A program made the position numbers and the translations under genes. From positions 5,022,001-5,086,000 of the forward strand of contig NZ_JACHJS010000001.1 in assembly GCF_014203755.1 (NCBI RefSeq): a stretch of 64,000 bases of DNA, given 5' to 3'. This DNA is from Saccharothrix violaceirubra. Its GTDB lineage: Bacteria > Actinomycetota > Actinomycetes > Mycobacteriales > Pseudonocardiaceae. Shown here piece by piece: positions 44,341-51,965 of the stretch. A model generated the notes under the pieces. That model was given only the letters and a program-made list of their open reading frames with translations, made no database searches and was not told where the DNA came from. Position 1 is the first letter of the stretch. The number at the start of each line of letters is the position of its first letter.

Positions 44341-44726
44341 GACGCACCCCCGCGCAGGACCGCGGCGGTCGTCGGGCCGAGGATCTCGATCACCAACCAC
44401 GTCACGCCCTCGTCGGCGGACGCGCGCAACCCGTGCCGGGTGCCCAACCCGGTCAGCACCACGTCACCCGGTCCCACCTCGGTGGCCACCCCGTCCAGCA
44501 GGATCTGGCCCCGGCCGGACAGGATCAGGTAGACCTCCTCGGTCCGGGTGTGGACGTGCTCGCCGCTCATGCCGCCGGGCGGAATCCGTGCCCACTCCAC
44601 GGCTTCCCAGTCGCCGTGCAACCAGGTGCGGCGCGCGAAGCACTTCCACGCCGACCGGCCGGACGCGCCGTGCACGTCGTACACGTCGGCGGCGGACGCG
44701 GTGTCGGCGACGATCAGCCCGCTCAC
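44337..44726 (-). CDS. Metal-binding cupin protein
   Basis: 129 residues. Complete cupin metal set: GEHVHTRTEEVYLILSGRG (His, His, Glu) and TRHGLRA (His). Single-domain cupins of this size may be isomerases, epimerases or dioxygenases. It follows the cyclase gene directly, with GTG 44726 overlapping the cyclase stop, so it likely acts early on the cyclitol product. Two related, metal-free cupins follow it. Confidence 0.85.
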   Translation of the reverse strand: MSGLIVADTASAADVYDVHGASGRSAWKCFARRTWLHGDWEAVEWARIPPGGMSGEHVHTRTEEVYLILSGRGQILLDGVATEVGPGDVVLTGLGTRHGLRASADEGVTWLVIEILGPTTAAVLRGGAS

Positions 44727-45853
44727 CGGTAGTCCCCGAGTTCCTTCGCGGCCACGGCCAACTCCCCCTCGGTGACGTCGTCGCAGAACCGGGCCGAGCC
44801 GATGCCGGTCGGCAGCGGCATCCGCTGCCGACCGCCGCGGTGCCGGGTCGTCGCGGCGAGACCGGCGCGCAGCAGGTCCGAGTCCAGCGCCTCGTGCGTC
44901 AACGGCAGGCCGACCGCGCGCAGCACGTCGAGCACGCGGTCGCGATCGCGCGGTTCGAGCAGGCCACGCCGGGCCGCGACGACCGTGGACAACGCCATGT
45001 CGACGGCCACCGCCTCGCCGTGCAGCAACGCGGGCAACGCCTTCATCTCCAACGCCGGGCTGATCGAGTGCCCGTAGTCGACCAGCCGCGCGAGCCGCTT
45101 CTCCCACAGGTTGTCGCGCAGCTCGTCGAGCATCCCGCCGACGGCGCGCGTCAACACCTCCAGGTCGTCGTCGCCCTGCAACCTCTCGTCGACCAAGGCA
45201 CCGCCGCGCGCGGCGATCAACTCGAACAGATCGCGATCGCGGATCAGCGCGATCTTGAGGATCTCGGCGAGCCCGTTGACGACGTGCCGCCGGTCGAGCG
45301 TGGCCAGCAGTCGCCGATCCAGCAGGGCGGCCACGGGCGGGTGGTAGGCGCCGAACAGGTTCTTGTGCCCGCCGTGGTTCACGCCGGTCTTCGCGCCGAC
45401 CCCGGCGTCGACCAGACCGACGACGGTCGTCGGCACGCGCAGGTAGGGCGTGCCGCGCCGGTACAGGCTCGCGGTCAGGCCGACGACGTCGAGCAGCACG
45501 CCGCCGCCGATCGCGAGCACGGGCTGCCGGCGGTCGACGCCGTGCGCGTCGAGGGCGTCGGCCACCCGCACCACGGTGTCGAGGGTCTTCGTCTCCTCCG
45601 AGGTCTCGAGGACGAACGGGTCGTCGCTGATCCCGTGGTGGTCGAGGTAGGCGCGCAGGCGCGCGCCGTGCAGCCGGTCCACGTTCGCGTCGACGACGAC
45701 GAACCGACGCGTCGTCGCGGGGTAGGCGGCCACCGACAGCGCGGCCAACGACCCGTTCACGGTGTCGAAGACGTCGTCCGCGAACACGATGTCGTACCGC
45801 ACGGCCGCGCCGGCGGAAATCGACCAGCCCGGGAGGACGGGGTCATGAGTCAC
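44723..45853 (-). CDS. Sugar-phosphate cyclase, 2-epi-5-epi-valiolone synthase type
   Basis: 376 residues of the dehydroquinate-synthase fold. NAD/active-site blocks: IGGGVLLDVVGLTASLYRRG, PTTVVGLVDAGVGAKTGVNH, HKNLFGAYHPP, NGLAEILKIAL, VDYGHSISPALE and LHGEAVAVDMALS (zinc His). The YRRGTPYLRVPTT and LEM-x-ALPALLHGEAVA style places it with C7-cyclitol synthases using sedoheptulose 7-phosphate (EEVS or EVS), not with DHQS. I cannot tell EEVS from EVS by eye. GTG 45853 follows GAAGGG. First gene of the operon and the pathway-defining enzyme. Confidence 0.9.
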   Translation of the reverse strand: MTHDPVLPGWSISAGAAVRYDIVFADDVFDTVNGSLAALSVAAYPATTRRFVVVDANVDRLHGARLRAYLDHHGISDDPFVLETSEETKTLDTVVRVADALDAHGVDRRQPVLAIGGGVLLDVVGLTASLYRRGTPYLRVPTTVVGLVDAGVGAKTGVNHGGHKNLFGAYHPPVAALLDRRLLATLDRRHVVNGLAEILKIALIRDRDLFELIAARGGALVDERLQGDDDLEVLTRAVGGMLDELRDNLWEKRLARLVDYGHSISPALEMKALPALLHGEAVAVDMALSTVVAARRGLLEPRDRDRVLDVLRAVGLPLTHEALDSDLLRAGLAATTRHRGGRQRMPLPTGIGSARFCDDVTEGELAVAAKELGDYR

Positions 45854-45908
45854 TTCGCAACCCTTCCCCCATGGTCGCTTAATCGTGTGCTTCGCGGCGA
45901 CGAGTCTA

Positions 45909-45923
45909 GCTATCACCGATAGC
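45909..45923 (-). promoter_or_regulatory. tetO-like palindrome upstream of the cyclitol operon
   Basis: Perfect inverted repeat; on the operon strand it reads GCTATCGGTGATAGC. The core CTATC-N3-GATAG is that of TetR operators (tetO2 core CTATCAGTGATAG differs at one spacer base). It is 56-70 nt upstream of the first start codon, a normal operator place. No TetR gene is in this window, so the repressor would lie elsewhere. Confidence 0.55.
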
Positions 45924-46952
45924 GCGCAATACGTCCGAAAGAGTGGCGATCTTGAGTCCAATCACACCCCGGACGATATGCCGGCCATTTTTCCGACATT
46001 TTCCACCACACCAGCAGGGAATTTCCGGACATTCACTTGAATGATTTTCACCAAGCCGGTCAGGGCCTTCGCGACGTGCGCGGCCCCGACCTCCGGGGCC
46101 ACCGCCGACGCGGACCGCACCGACCGCGACCGGATCGCCTGCGGTACCGTCGGCGCACGCCAGCCGCCCCGCCGACCGAACCGGCAGAGTTGTTCAGCGA
46201 CTTGTAAGGACCCTCTGCCAACCTGATCGTGTCGGTGGTTCCGCCGGACCTCCGACACCAAGCAGCAGGGGCTTCGCCAGGGCCGGGTCACCACCCGGGA
46301 AGAACCGACGAGGGGGGCTCATCGGGTCGGGTCTTTCAGATCCGAATTCCTGGCGATGGCGGTCGCGGTGCCGCCGTCCTCGACCAACTCTCCGGTCGAA
46401 TGGACGACGACACTGCGACCGCCGGACCATCCGGCCACGACACGACGTCACCGGTCGTACGGTCGGTACCCCACATTCGGCCCAGGGGTTCCCGATCTCC
46501 GGACACCCGCTGTCACCACCGTTCGGGAGTCGTCATCCGAGCACGATCGTTCGAGCACGATCGTTCGAGCACGGTCATCTGAGCACGGTCATCCGAGCAC
46601 GTCCGGTCCGCCGTCGTTCGAGTTGGATGTCGTCGCCCGGGGTCCGCACCTCGCGGCCCGCCATCGCCCGCGTTCTCGCGGACGTCTCCGACACCCGGTC
46701 CCCGATCCGTCGTCTCGACACCATCGACCCAGCCGGCGTGGTTCTGTCCAGCCATGCGGTCCGCTCCAGCCGTGCGACCCGCTCCGGCCATGCGGCTCGT
46801 TCCGGCTGCAACCGGCGGGGTTCGTTCCGACCGGAGGGGTCACGCACCCGGTCCGTTGCTCGTGCGGCTCCGCAACAAATTCGCGGCCCGGTCCACCCGA
46901 CCCCGCACCTGGCGCGGTGCGGCGGCGATGCGGTGTGTCGGTTGTCCTCGCC
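45924..46952. other. Non-coding stretch, no supported gene
   Basis: About 1.1 kb between the cyclitol operon (leaving left) and the response regulator gene (ending here). Open frames exist but have no family pattern and are built from repeats. The part 45955-46050 is unusually AT-rich and includes TTTCCGACAT (45990) and TTTCCGGACAT (46022), a near direct repeat about three helical turns apart, possibly promoter-related. Tandem repeats are at 46538-46604, and a looser one (units like CCGCTCCGGCCATGCGGCT) at about 46755-46810. Confidence 0.6.
46538..46604. repeat. 14-bp tandem repeat, about 4.7 copies
   Basis: Units CGAGCACGATCGTT (46538 and 46552, identical), CGAGCACGGTCATC (46566), TGAGCACGGTCATC (46580) and a partial CGAGCACGTCC (46594). 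The first two contain the palindrome ACGATCGT. No coding frame is supported across it. Confidence 0.8.
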
Positions 46953-47588
46953 TCAGACCAGGTGGCGGTCGGCGGCCCAGCGGGTGAGTTCCCGACGGTC
47001 GGAGAGTTGGAGTTTGCGTAAGACGGCCGCCGCGTGGGTCTCGACCGTGCGGGCCGAGATCGACAGGCGGGTGCCGATCTCCTTGTAGGTGTAGCCCGCC
47101 GCGACGAGGCGCAGCACGTCCCGTTCGCGACGGGTCAAGCGGTCGAAATCGGGGTCGGGGCTGGTGGACGGGCCGCCGCGGAAGGCGTCCAGCACGAAGC
47201 CGGCGAGTCTCGGGGAGAAGCATGCGTCGCCGGCGGCCACCCGGATGATCGCGTCCACCAGCTCGGGGCCGGACACGGCCTTGGTGAGGTAACCGCGTGC
47301 GCCCGCCCGGATGACCGCTATGACGTCTTCCGCCACGTCGGACACCGACAGGGCAAGGAACCGCACCTGTGGATAGGCGGTGGCCACGTCGTCCAGTACG
47401 GCCCGTCCGCCGCCGCCTGGCAGGTGGACGTCGAGCAGCACGACATCGGGTTCGAGTGCCCGGATGCCCTGCACTGCCGAGGCGACGTCATCCGCCTCGC
47501 CGACGATGTCGACCCGATCCCCCACCTCAGCTCTGACACCGGACCGCACCACCGCGTGGTCGTCCACCACGAATACCCTGACCCGCAC
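46953..47588 (-). CDS. NarL/LuxR-type response regulator
   Basis: 211 residues if started at GTG 47588, which has GGGGAGGA 5 nt upstream; starts at 47612 or 47615 would add 8-9 residues. Receiver domain: VVDDHAVV, phospho-Asp in VVLLDVHLP, Lys in GYLTKAV. C-terminal HTH: LTRRERDVLRLVAAGYTYKE and ISARTVETHAAAVLRKL. Partner of the histidine kinase gene 166 nt upstream. Targets unknown; it lies beside the peroxidase and the repeat-rich gap. Confidence 0.92.
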   Translation of the reverse strand: MRVRVFVVDDHAVVRSGVRAEVGDRVDIVGEADDVASAVQGIRALEPDVVLLDVHLPGGGGRAVLDDVATAYPQVRFLALSVSDVAEDVIAVIRAGARGYLTKAVSGPELVDAIIRVAAGDACFSPRLAGFVLDAFRGGPSTSPDPDFDRLTRRERDVLRLVAAGYTYKEIGTRLSISARTVETHAAAVLRKLQLSDRRELTRWAADRHLV

Positions 47589-47688
47589 TTCGTCCTCCCC
47601 TGACGAGGTCATCACAGGATGGTGGCGGTTGCCACCGAATCCCGTGGTGAGTTCGGCTCGATGGACCGTTCATCGTGCCGAGGTCCTC

Positions 47689-47742
47689 GTGGATGCCCCT
47701 GTGGATGTTGTTGTGGATGTCCCCGTGCATGCTGCTGTGGAG
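47689..47742. repeat. 12-bp tandem repeat between kinase and regulator genes
   Basis: Units GTGGATGCCCCT, GTGGATGTTGTT, GTGGATGTCCCC, GTGCATGCTGCT and GTGGAGGGCCGA start at 47689, 47701, 47713, 47725 and 47737. On the opposite (operon) strand an ORF from 47730 reads MHGDIHNNIHRGIHED, a His-rich repeat peptide, and continues into the regulator gene in another frame. Whether it is translated is unknown. Confidence 0.75.
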
Positions 47743-47754
47743 GGCCGACCGGGG

Positions 47755-48723
47755 TCAGTGCGCCACGATCATCCGTAGTTCCACCTCGGTGCCCTCGCCG
47801 GGGGTGGAGCGGATCGCGGCCACTCCCCCGTACTGGCGCACGCGGTGCTCGATGGAGTCGGCGATGCCCCGGTGGTGTGCCGAAGTGGTGTCCTTCCTCG
47901 TGAAGCCGCGTCCACGATCGCGGATCAGTACCAACATCTCGATGTCGACCACCTCCGCGTAGACGGACACCTTGTCGGCGCCCGAGTGTCGGGCCGCGTT
48001 GGTCAAGGCTTCGCGGATGGCTCCGACCACGGCTGAGGTTCGTTCGTCCACGCGGCAGGTGCCGACCGTGACCACCTCGACGGTGATCGCGAACGTGTCC
48101 TCGATCGTGGCCGCCGTGGCGGTGACGGCCATGGCGAAGTCGTCCGGGTCGTCGGTTTTCGTGCCGTAAAGCCACGAACGCAGATCGCGTTCGGTGCTGC
48201 GGGCCAGTCGGCGGACCTCCTGTTGTGCCGAGCGTTTCTGGATCAAGGTCAGTGACTGGAGCACCGAGTCGTGCAGGTGCGCCGCCATCTCGCTGCGTTC
48301 CTCGGCCCTGATGCGTGCCGCGCGCTCGCGGGTCAGGGTGCGTGCCATGAGGAACAGCCATGGCAGTGCCACTCCACCCACCAGCAGCACCGCGCCGGCG
48401 GCGAGTACGGACACGATCGCCGTGGCCGTCTGGAGATGGGACTCCCGGCGGATCACCACGAGCGAGATCCAGATTCCCGCCGTCACCGTGCAGGCTGCCA
48501 CGAAGGCGCCTCGGAGGTGCAGGGCTCGGGCCTCCTCGTCGGCCAGCCGTGCCGAGACCAGCACGGCCCAGGGGACCACTGCGAGTCCTATCGCCATGAG
48601 CATGACCAGCACCATCACCGGGAGGCTCGGGGGTGGGGTGTGGCGCATTGCCCACATCAGCCAGGCCAGGCATACCAAACCCAGGCAGCCCAACAGGATC
48701 ATCAGATACGAACGACTACGCAC
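47755..48723 (-). CDS. Sensor histidine kinase (HisKA_3)
   Basis: 322 residues. N-terminal half has about four membrane helices (from MILLGCLGLVCLAWLMW to VALPWLFLMA) and almost no extracellular domain. Dimerisation/phosphoacceptor block MAAHLHDSVLQSLTLIQ, then HATPase_c with REALTNAARHSGA and DRGRGFT. Such intramembrane-type kinases often sense membrane stress. It forms a two-component system with the downstream regulator. Confidence 0.92.
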   Translation of the reverse strand: MRSRSYLMILLGCLGLVCLAWLMWAMRHTPPPSLPVMVLVMLMAIGLAVVPWAVLVSARLADEEARALHLRGAFVAACTVTAGIWISLVVIRRESHLQTATAIVSVLAAGAVLLVGGVALPWLFLMARTLTRERAARIRAEERSEMAAHLHDSVLQSLTLIQKRSAQQEVRRLARSTERDLRSWLYGTKTDDPDDFAMAVTATAATIEDTFAITVEVVTVGTCRVDERTSAVVGAIREALTNAARHSGADKVSVYAEVVDIEMLVLIRDRGRGFTRKDTTSAHHRGIADSIEHRVRQYGGVAAIRSTPGEGTEVELRMIVAH

Positions 48724-48860
48724 AGCTGGGATCGTAGATCTGTCGGGTGGGGTGGGTCGTCGTTGTTGTCGGAGGCGGTCTTGCTCTTCCGGGTGATCGT
48801 GAGGTCTTCGGGGGGCGGGTGATTTGGCGGTCGTGTGATCGGGCCATTGGCGTGTTGGGT

Positions 48861-48880
48861 TGTGTGTGTGTGTGTGTGTG
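48861..48880. repeat. (TG)10 dinucleotide repeat
   Basis: Ten uninterrupted TG units, followed by GGTGG, in the 223-nt gap between the peroxidase gene end and the kinase gene start. Rare in a genome of this composition; slippage-prone. Confidence 0.85.
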
Positions 48881-48946
48881 GGTGGAGGGCCTGCGGGCTG
48901 GGGTCTGGTGTCGGTGGTGCCTGGTGTCGGCGGTGTCCAGGGTGGG

Positions 48947-50845
48947 TCAGTGGGTGAAGAAGGGGTTCTGGGGTAGGTGGTTGCGGGGGATGTCGGTGTT
49001 CTTGGCTATCAGGGTGGTCAGTGATTGGCGGTAGTCGATGCCGTAGCGCTGGTTCAGCAGGGAGAGCACGGGGTCGTTCTGGTAGTGGAAGCGGTTGCCG
49101 TCGCGTAAGGCTTCGAACTGGCGTTTCCAGATTGCCAGTTGCAGTTCGCCGAACTCGGTTCCGGGGACCGGAGGTTCGGACATCATGCCCGCGAATGCGT
49201 CCACTGTGGACATATCGCCGTTGTAGAGTGCCTTCAGGCGTGCGGCTGTGGTGGTGCGGCGGACTCCCCTTACCGCCGAGGTCTTGGCGGCTTCGGTGCC
49301 TGGTTCCAGTGTTGCGCCCCTGGCGTCGTACAGCTTGACGAAGTCCAGGGAGTTCGGGTCGTCGATCTCCGCACCCGGGGTCAGTTCGGGGTCCGTGGGG
49401 AATGACTCGGTGGCTTCGCCGGTGATGGCGCGGAACGTCGGCTTGGGTGTCAGGCCGTAGGCGCGGCGCAGGTCGTTGTACGACGGCATGCCGTGGTCGC
49501 GGGAGCGTTCGATGTCGAACGCGGCGATGTCGAGCACGGCCTTGAGGCAGGTGGGCGGGCAGTCGGGCGAGCGGAGTTCCACGCTGCGGACCACGTCGCC
49601 GATCAGCTCGTCGTTGCGGGCCTGCGGGCGGGCGCCCAAGCCCTGGAGCACGGGGCCCAGCTGGAGGCGGTCCAGGAGATCCGGGTTGAAGATGATGATC
49701 GACGGGGGCACGGTCAGTTCCAGGCGGCCGTCGGCCAGGTCGGTGATGCGGACGCCCTGTGCGCGCAGGGTTTCCCGGACCTCGGCCGGGTAGCGGGTGG
49801 CCTCCGTCGTCACCGTGATCTCGTCGGCCACCATGCTGTGTGCGCGGTAGCCGACGGTGGCGAACTCGTTGCCGATGCCGGCGTCCACGGTCGGCCGGTA
49901 GCCCTGGTACGGCTTCAGCCTCACGCCCAGGCTGGGCAGGAACTCCTGGTAGGTGATCCACTGCTGGGTCGCGATCACCACGCGGCGGGCCAACTGGAAG
50001 CGGGTCTCCTCGCCGAGCGCCTCTGGCAGTCGGGCGACGATGCGGTTGTGCTCGCGGGCGAACAGGGTCTGCACGGCCAGCAGGGCGATGTTCTCGTTGG
50101 CGCGGATGTCCCCCGCCACGGCCAGGCGTGCGGTGGCACCCAACGCCGTGTCCATTCCCGGCGCGGTCGTGGTGTCGCCGCGCGCGTCGCGGCGGGGCAG
50201 CATGTCGGCGGGCAGGAGCAGGCGCGCGCCGTTGTTGGTCGGGTCGCCGTCCACCGGACCCTCGCGCATCCACTCCAGGCGGGCCGGGTCGGCGCCGTAC
50301 ACGGCGTACGCGTCGAGATAGGAGCCGAGGGTGTTCGGTTGTTGCCTCGGCGTCGTGACGCCCGTACCCGGCACCACCGTGCTGCGGGAGAACGGCATGG
50401 TCGGCAGGTCGCTGGTGAAGCGTTCGAGCGGGTCGGCCGGGTCGAAGCGGACTGTGCCCCGCTCCGCCGAGTTGGCCCGCAGGCCGAAGGTGTGGTCCAC
50501 GAACTGGCCCCACGCCGTGCTCCACTGGCTCACCCCGCGCGGTGAGAACAGGTTCTGCCCGCGACTGTCGAACACGCGGTTGCTGACGCGGCGCGGTGCC
50601 GGACCCGCGACCTGCGCGCCTATCCCGTCTGCGTAGTGCGCTGGCGCCACGCGCGGGTACGCCTCGCCGGCTCTGCCCCACTCGGGATGGGCCCGGTTGT
50701 TGCCCGAGCCGTCATAGCTCTGCACCTCGAAGTCGCGCGGACCGTGTGCGGCGGCAGCGGTGGCAGCGGTCGTGGCCAGGAGTTGGGCCGCGACCACCGC
50801 CACCAGCACCATCGGCGGGGTCCTCTTGCGGAGAGCTGTGGTCAT
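48947..50845 (-). CDS. Secreted animal-type heme peroxidase
   Basis: 632 residues from ATG 50845. Signal peptide about 1-36 (VLVAVVAAQLLATTAATAAAA). Peroxidase blocks: YADG, RRVSNRVFD, WGQFVDHTFGL with distal His, LFAREHNRIVARLP, and TYQEFLPSLG with YRPTVDAGIGNEF. The fold is that of peroxinectin/myeloperoxidase-like enzymes, which bacteria also secrete. A GTG at 50878 would add 11 residues before the Arg-rich signal and is less likely. Probably oxidises halides or phenols outside the cell. Single gene. Confidence 0.9.
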   Translation of the reverse strand: MTTALRKRTPPMVLVAVVAAQLLATTAATAAAAHGPRDFEVQSYDGSGNNRAHPEWGRAGEAYPRVAPAHYADGIGAQVAGPAPRRVSNRVFDSRGQNLFSPRGVSQWSTAWGQFVDHTFGLRANSAERGTVRFDPADPLERFTSDLPTMPFSRSTVVPGTGVTTPRQQPNTLGSYLDAYAVYGADPARLEWMREGPVDGDPTNNGARLLLPADMLPRRDARGDTTTAPGMDTALGATARLAVAGDIRANENIALLAVQTLFAREHNRIVARLPEALGEETRFQLARRVVIATQQWITYQEFLPSLGVRLKPYQGYRPTVDAGIGNEFATVGYRAHSMVADEITVTTEATRYPAEVRETLRAQGVRITDLADGRLELTVPPSIIIFNPDLLDRLQLGPVLQGLGARPQARNDELIGDVVRSVELRSPDCPPTCLKAVLDIAAFDIERSRDHGMPSYNDLRRAYGLTPKPTFRAITGEATESFPTDPELTPGAEIDDPNSLDFVKLYDARGATLEPGTEAAKTSAVRGVRRTTTAARLKALYNGDMSTVDAFAGMMSEPPVPGTEFGELQLAIWKRQFEALRDGNRFHYQNDPVLSLLNQRYGIDYRQSLTTLIAKNTDIPRNHLPQNPFFTH

Positions 50846-50934
50846 GGGATGAGGATCTCGATTTTCGGGATGACTCACATCCGTACAGAGCCCTCGAGAA
50901 TCCCTTAGGTGCTACGGATTCCGATCCGTAGGGG

Positions 50935-51363
50935 CTACCAGCGGGCGGCCATCCAGGAGTACGTGGTGTGCTGATAGTTGTTGATCACCAGGAACAGGCG
51001 GTAGTTGCCCGGTTCCAGGTAGCCGCAGGTCCACGACTGCGCCGGTGCCACCAGGTCGAACTCCGTGCGGCAGAGCTGGTCGTTCCACTTGTTGAAGATC
51101 AGCCAGGTGCCCTTGCCCTGCCCGTTGGCATCGACGTCGATGCTCATCGTGCCGCCCGGGAACGGCGGGATGGCCCGCTCGCACACCAGGCCGGGGCAGT
51201 CCCAGTGGTAGGTCACCAGCGCGGACATCCCGCCACCGGGAACCGCGACCGGCGCCTGGGCGGACGTCGGCTCGGCGAAACCGGTACCGGTCGACACCGT
51301 CACCATCGCGAGCACGGCGGCGACCACGACGCCCAACGTCGTGAGAACACGTTTGATGGACAC
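50935..51363 (-). CDS. Small secreted protein of unknown function
   Basis: 142 residues. Signal peptide about 1-30 (VLTTLGVVVAAVLAMVTVSTG, then GFAEP). Mature part about 110 residues with four Cys (DCPGLVC, QLCRTEF, WTCGYL) that may form two disulfides, and many aromatic residues near the end (YQHTTYSWMAARW). No family recognised; looks like a compact beta-sandwich. ATG at 51363. Confidence 0.8.
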   Translation of the reverse strand: MSIKRVLTTLGVVVAAVLAMVTVSTGTGFAEPTSAQAPVAVPGGGMSALVTYHWDCPGLVCERAIPPFPGGTMSIDVDANGQGKGTWLIFNKWNDQLCRTEFDLVAPAQSWTCGYLEPGNYRLFLVINNYQHTTYSWMAARW

Positions 51364-51482
51364 AGCACTTCCCCCAAAGGATGAGTCCGATCACCGGAGA
51401 ACTCCGGCAGGCCGACGGTAGCCGACCAGGGCCCCGCCGCGCCCGGGCGTTCAACCGTTCCTCAACAGTCCACAGAGGACAG

Positions 51483-51884
51483 TCAGGGGGCGTCGTCCGC
51501 CAAGCGGTTCAGGACGTCGAGGGCCCGGGGGCCGGACCGGCCCAGCAGGTCGCGTTCCACCTCGTCCACCTTGACCGAGACCCGCCGGTACAGGGCCCGA
51601 CCGCGTTGACCCAGGTACACGCGCACGCGTCGGCGGTCCTCCGGATCGACCTCCCGGTACACCAACGCCCGGCCGACGAGCTTGTCCACCACCCGGGTCA
51701 ACGTCGGCCCGCTCGCCGGCGTACAGGCGGTCAGCTCGCTCATCGTCAGCCCGCGCCGGTCGGCCAGCGCCGCGACCACGAGCCACTGGTCGAGCGTCAG
51801 CCCCTCCGGGCGCAGCACTTCCTCCACCCGGCCGGTCACCGCGCGGACCGCCCTGGTGAGCGCACTGGTCAGCGGCTCGCGCAC
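51483..51884 (-). CDS. MarR-family transcriptional regulator
   Basis: 133 residues from GTG 51884 with GGAGGGCC in front. wHTH: GLTLDQWLVVAALADRRGL, MSELTACTPASGPTLTRVV and a DPEDRRRVRVYL wing. Divergent from the AmiC-like gene. A TACAAT -10 element lies on its strand at 51916-51921, 32 nt before the start. MarR proteins bind short palindromes; the TTCAGCTGAA element at 53061-53070 on the amidase promoter is the natural candidate target. Confidence 0.9.
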   Translation of the reverse strand: MREPLTSALTRAVRAVTGRVEEVLRPEGLTLDQWLVVAALADRRGLTMSELTACTPASGPTLTRVVDKLVGRALVYREVDPEDRRRVRVYLGQRGRALYRRVSVKVDEVERDLLGRSGPRALDVLNRLADDAP

Positions 51885-51965
51885 CGGCCCTCCCTCTTGC
51901 GGACGTCCGCCGCCGATTGTAAGACTCGCCCCACGAAACGACAGCCGAGGGACGTGGTCGTCCGG

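Noticed and set aside
44723..45853. Cyclase as a primary-metabolism dehydroquinate synthase
   Set aside because: Blocks such as YRRGTPYLRVPTT and LHGEAVAVDMALS fit C7-cyclitol synthases better, and no shikimate gene is near.
46356..47021. Plus-strand open frame in the gene-free region
   Set aside because: Built from the tandem repeats and overlaps the end of the response regulator; no family pattern or ribosome site.
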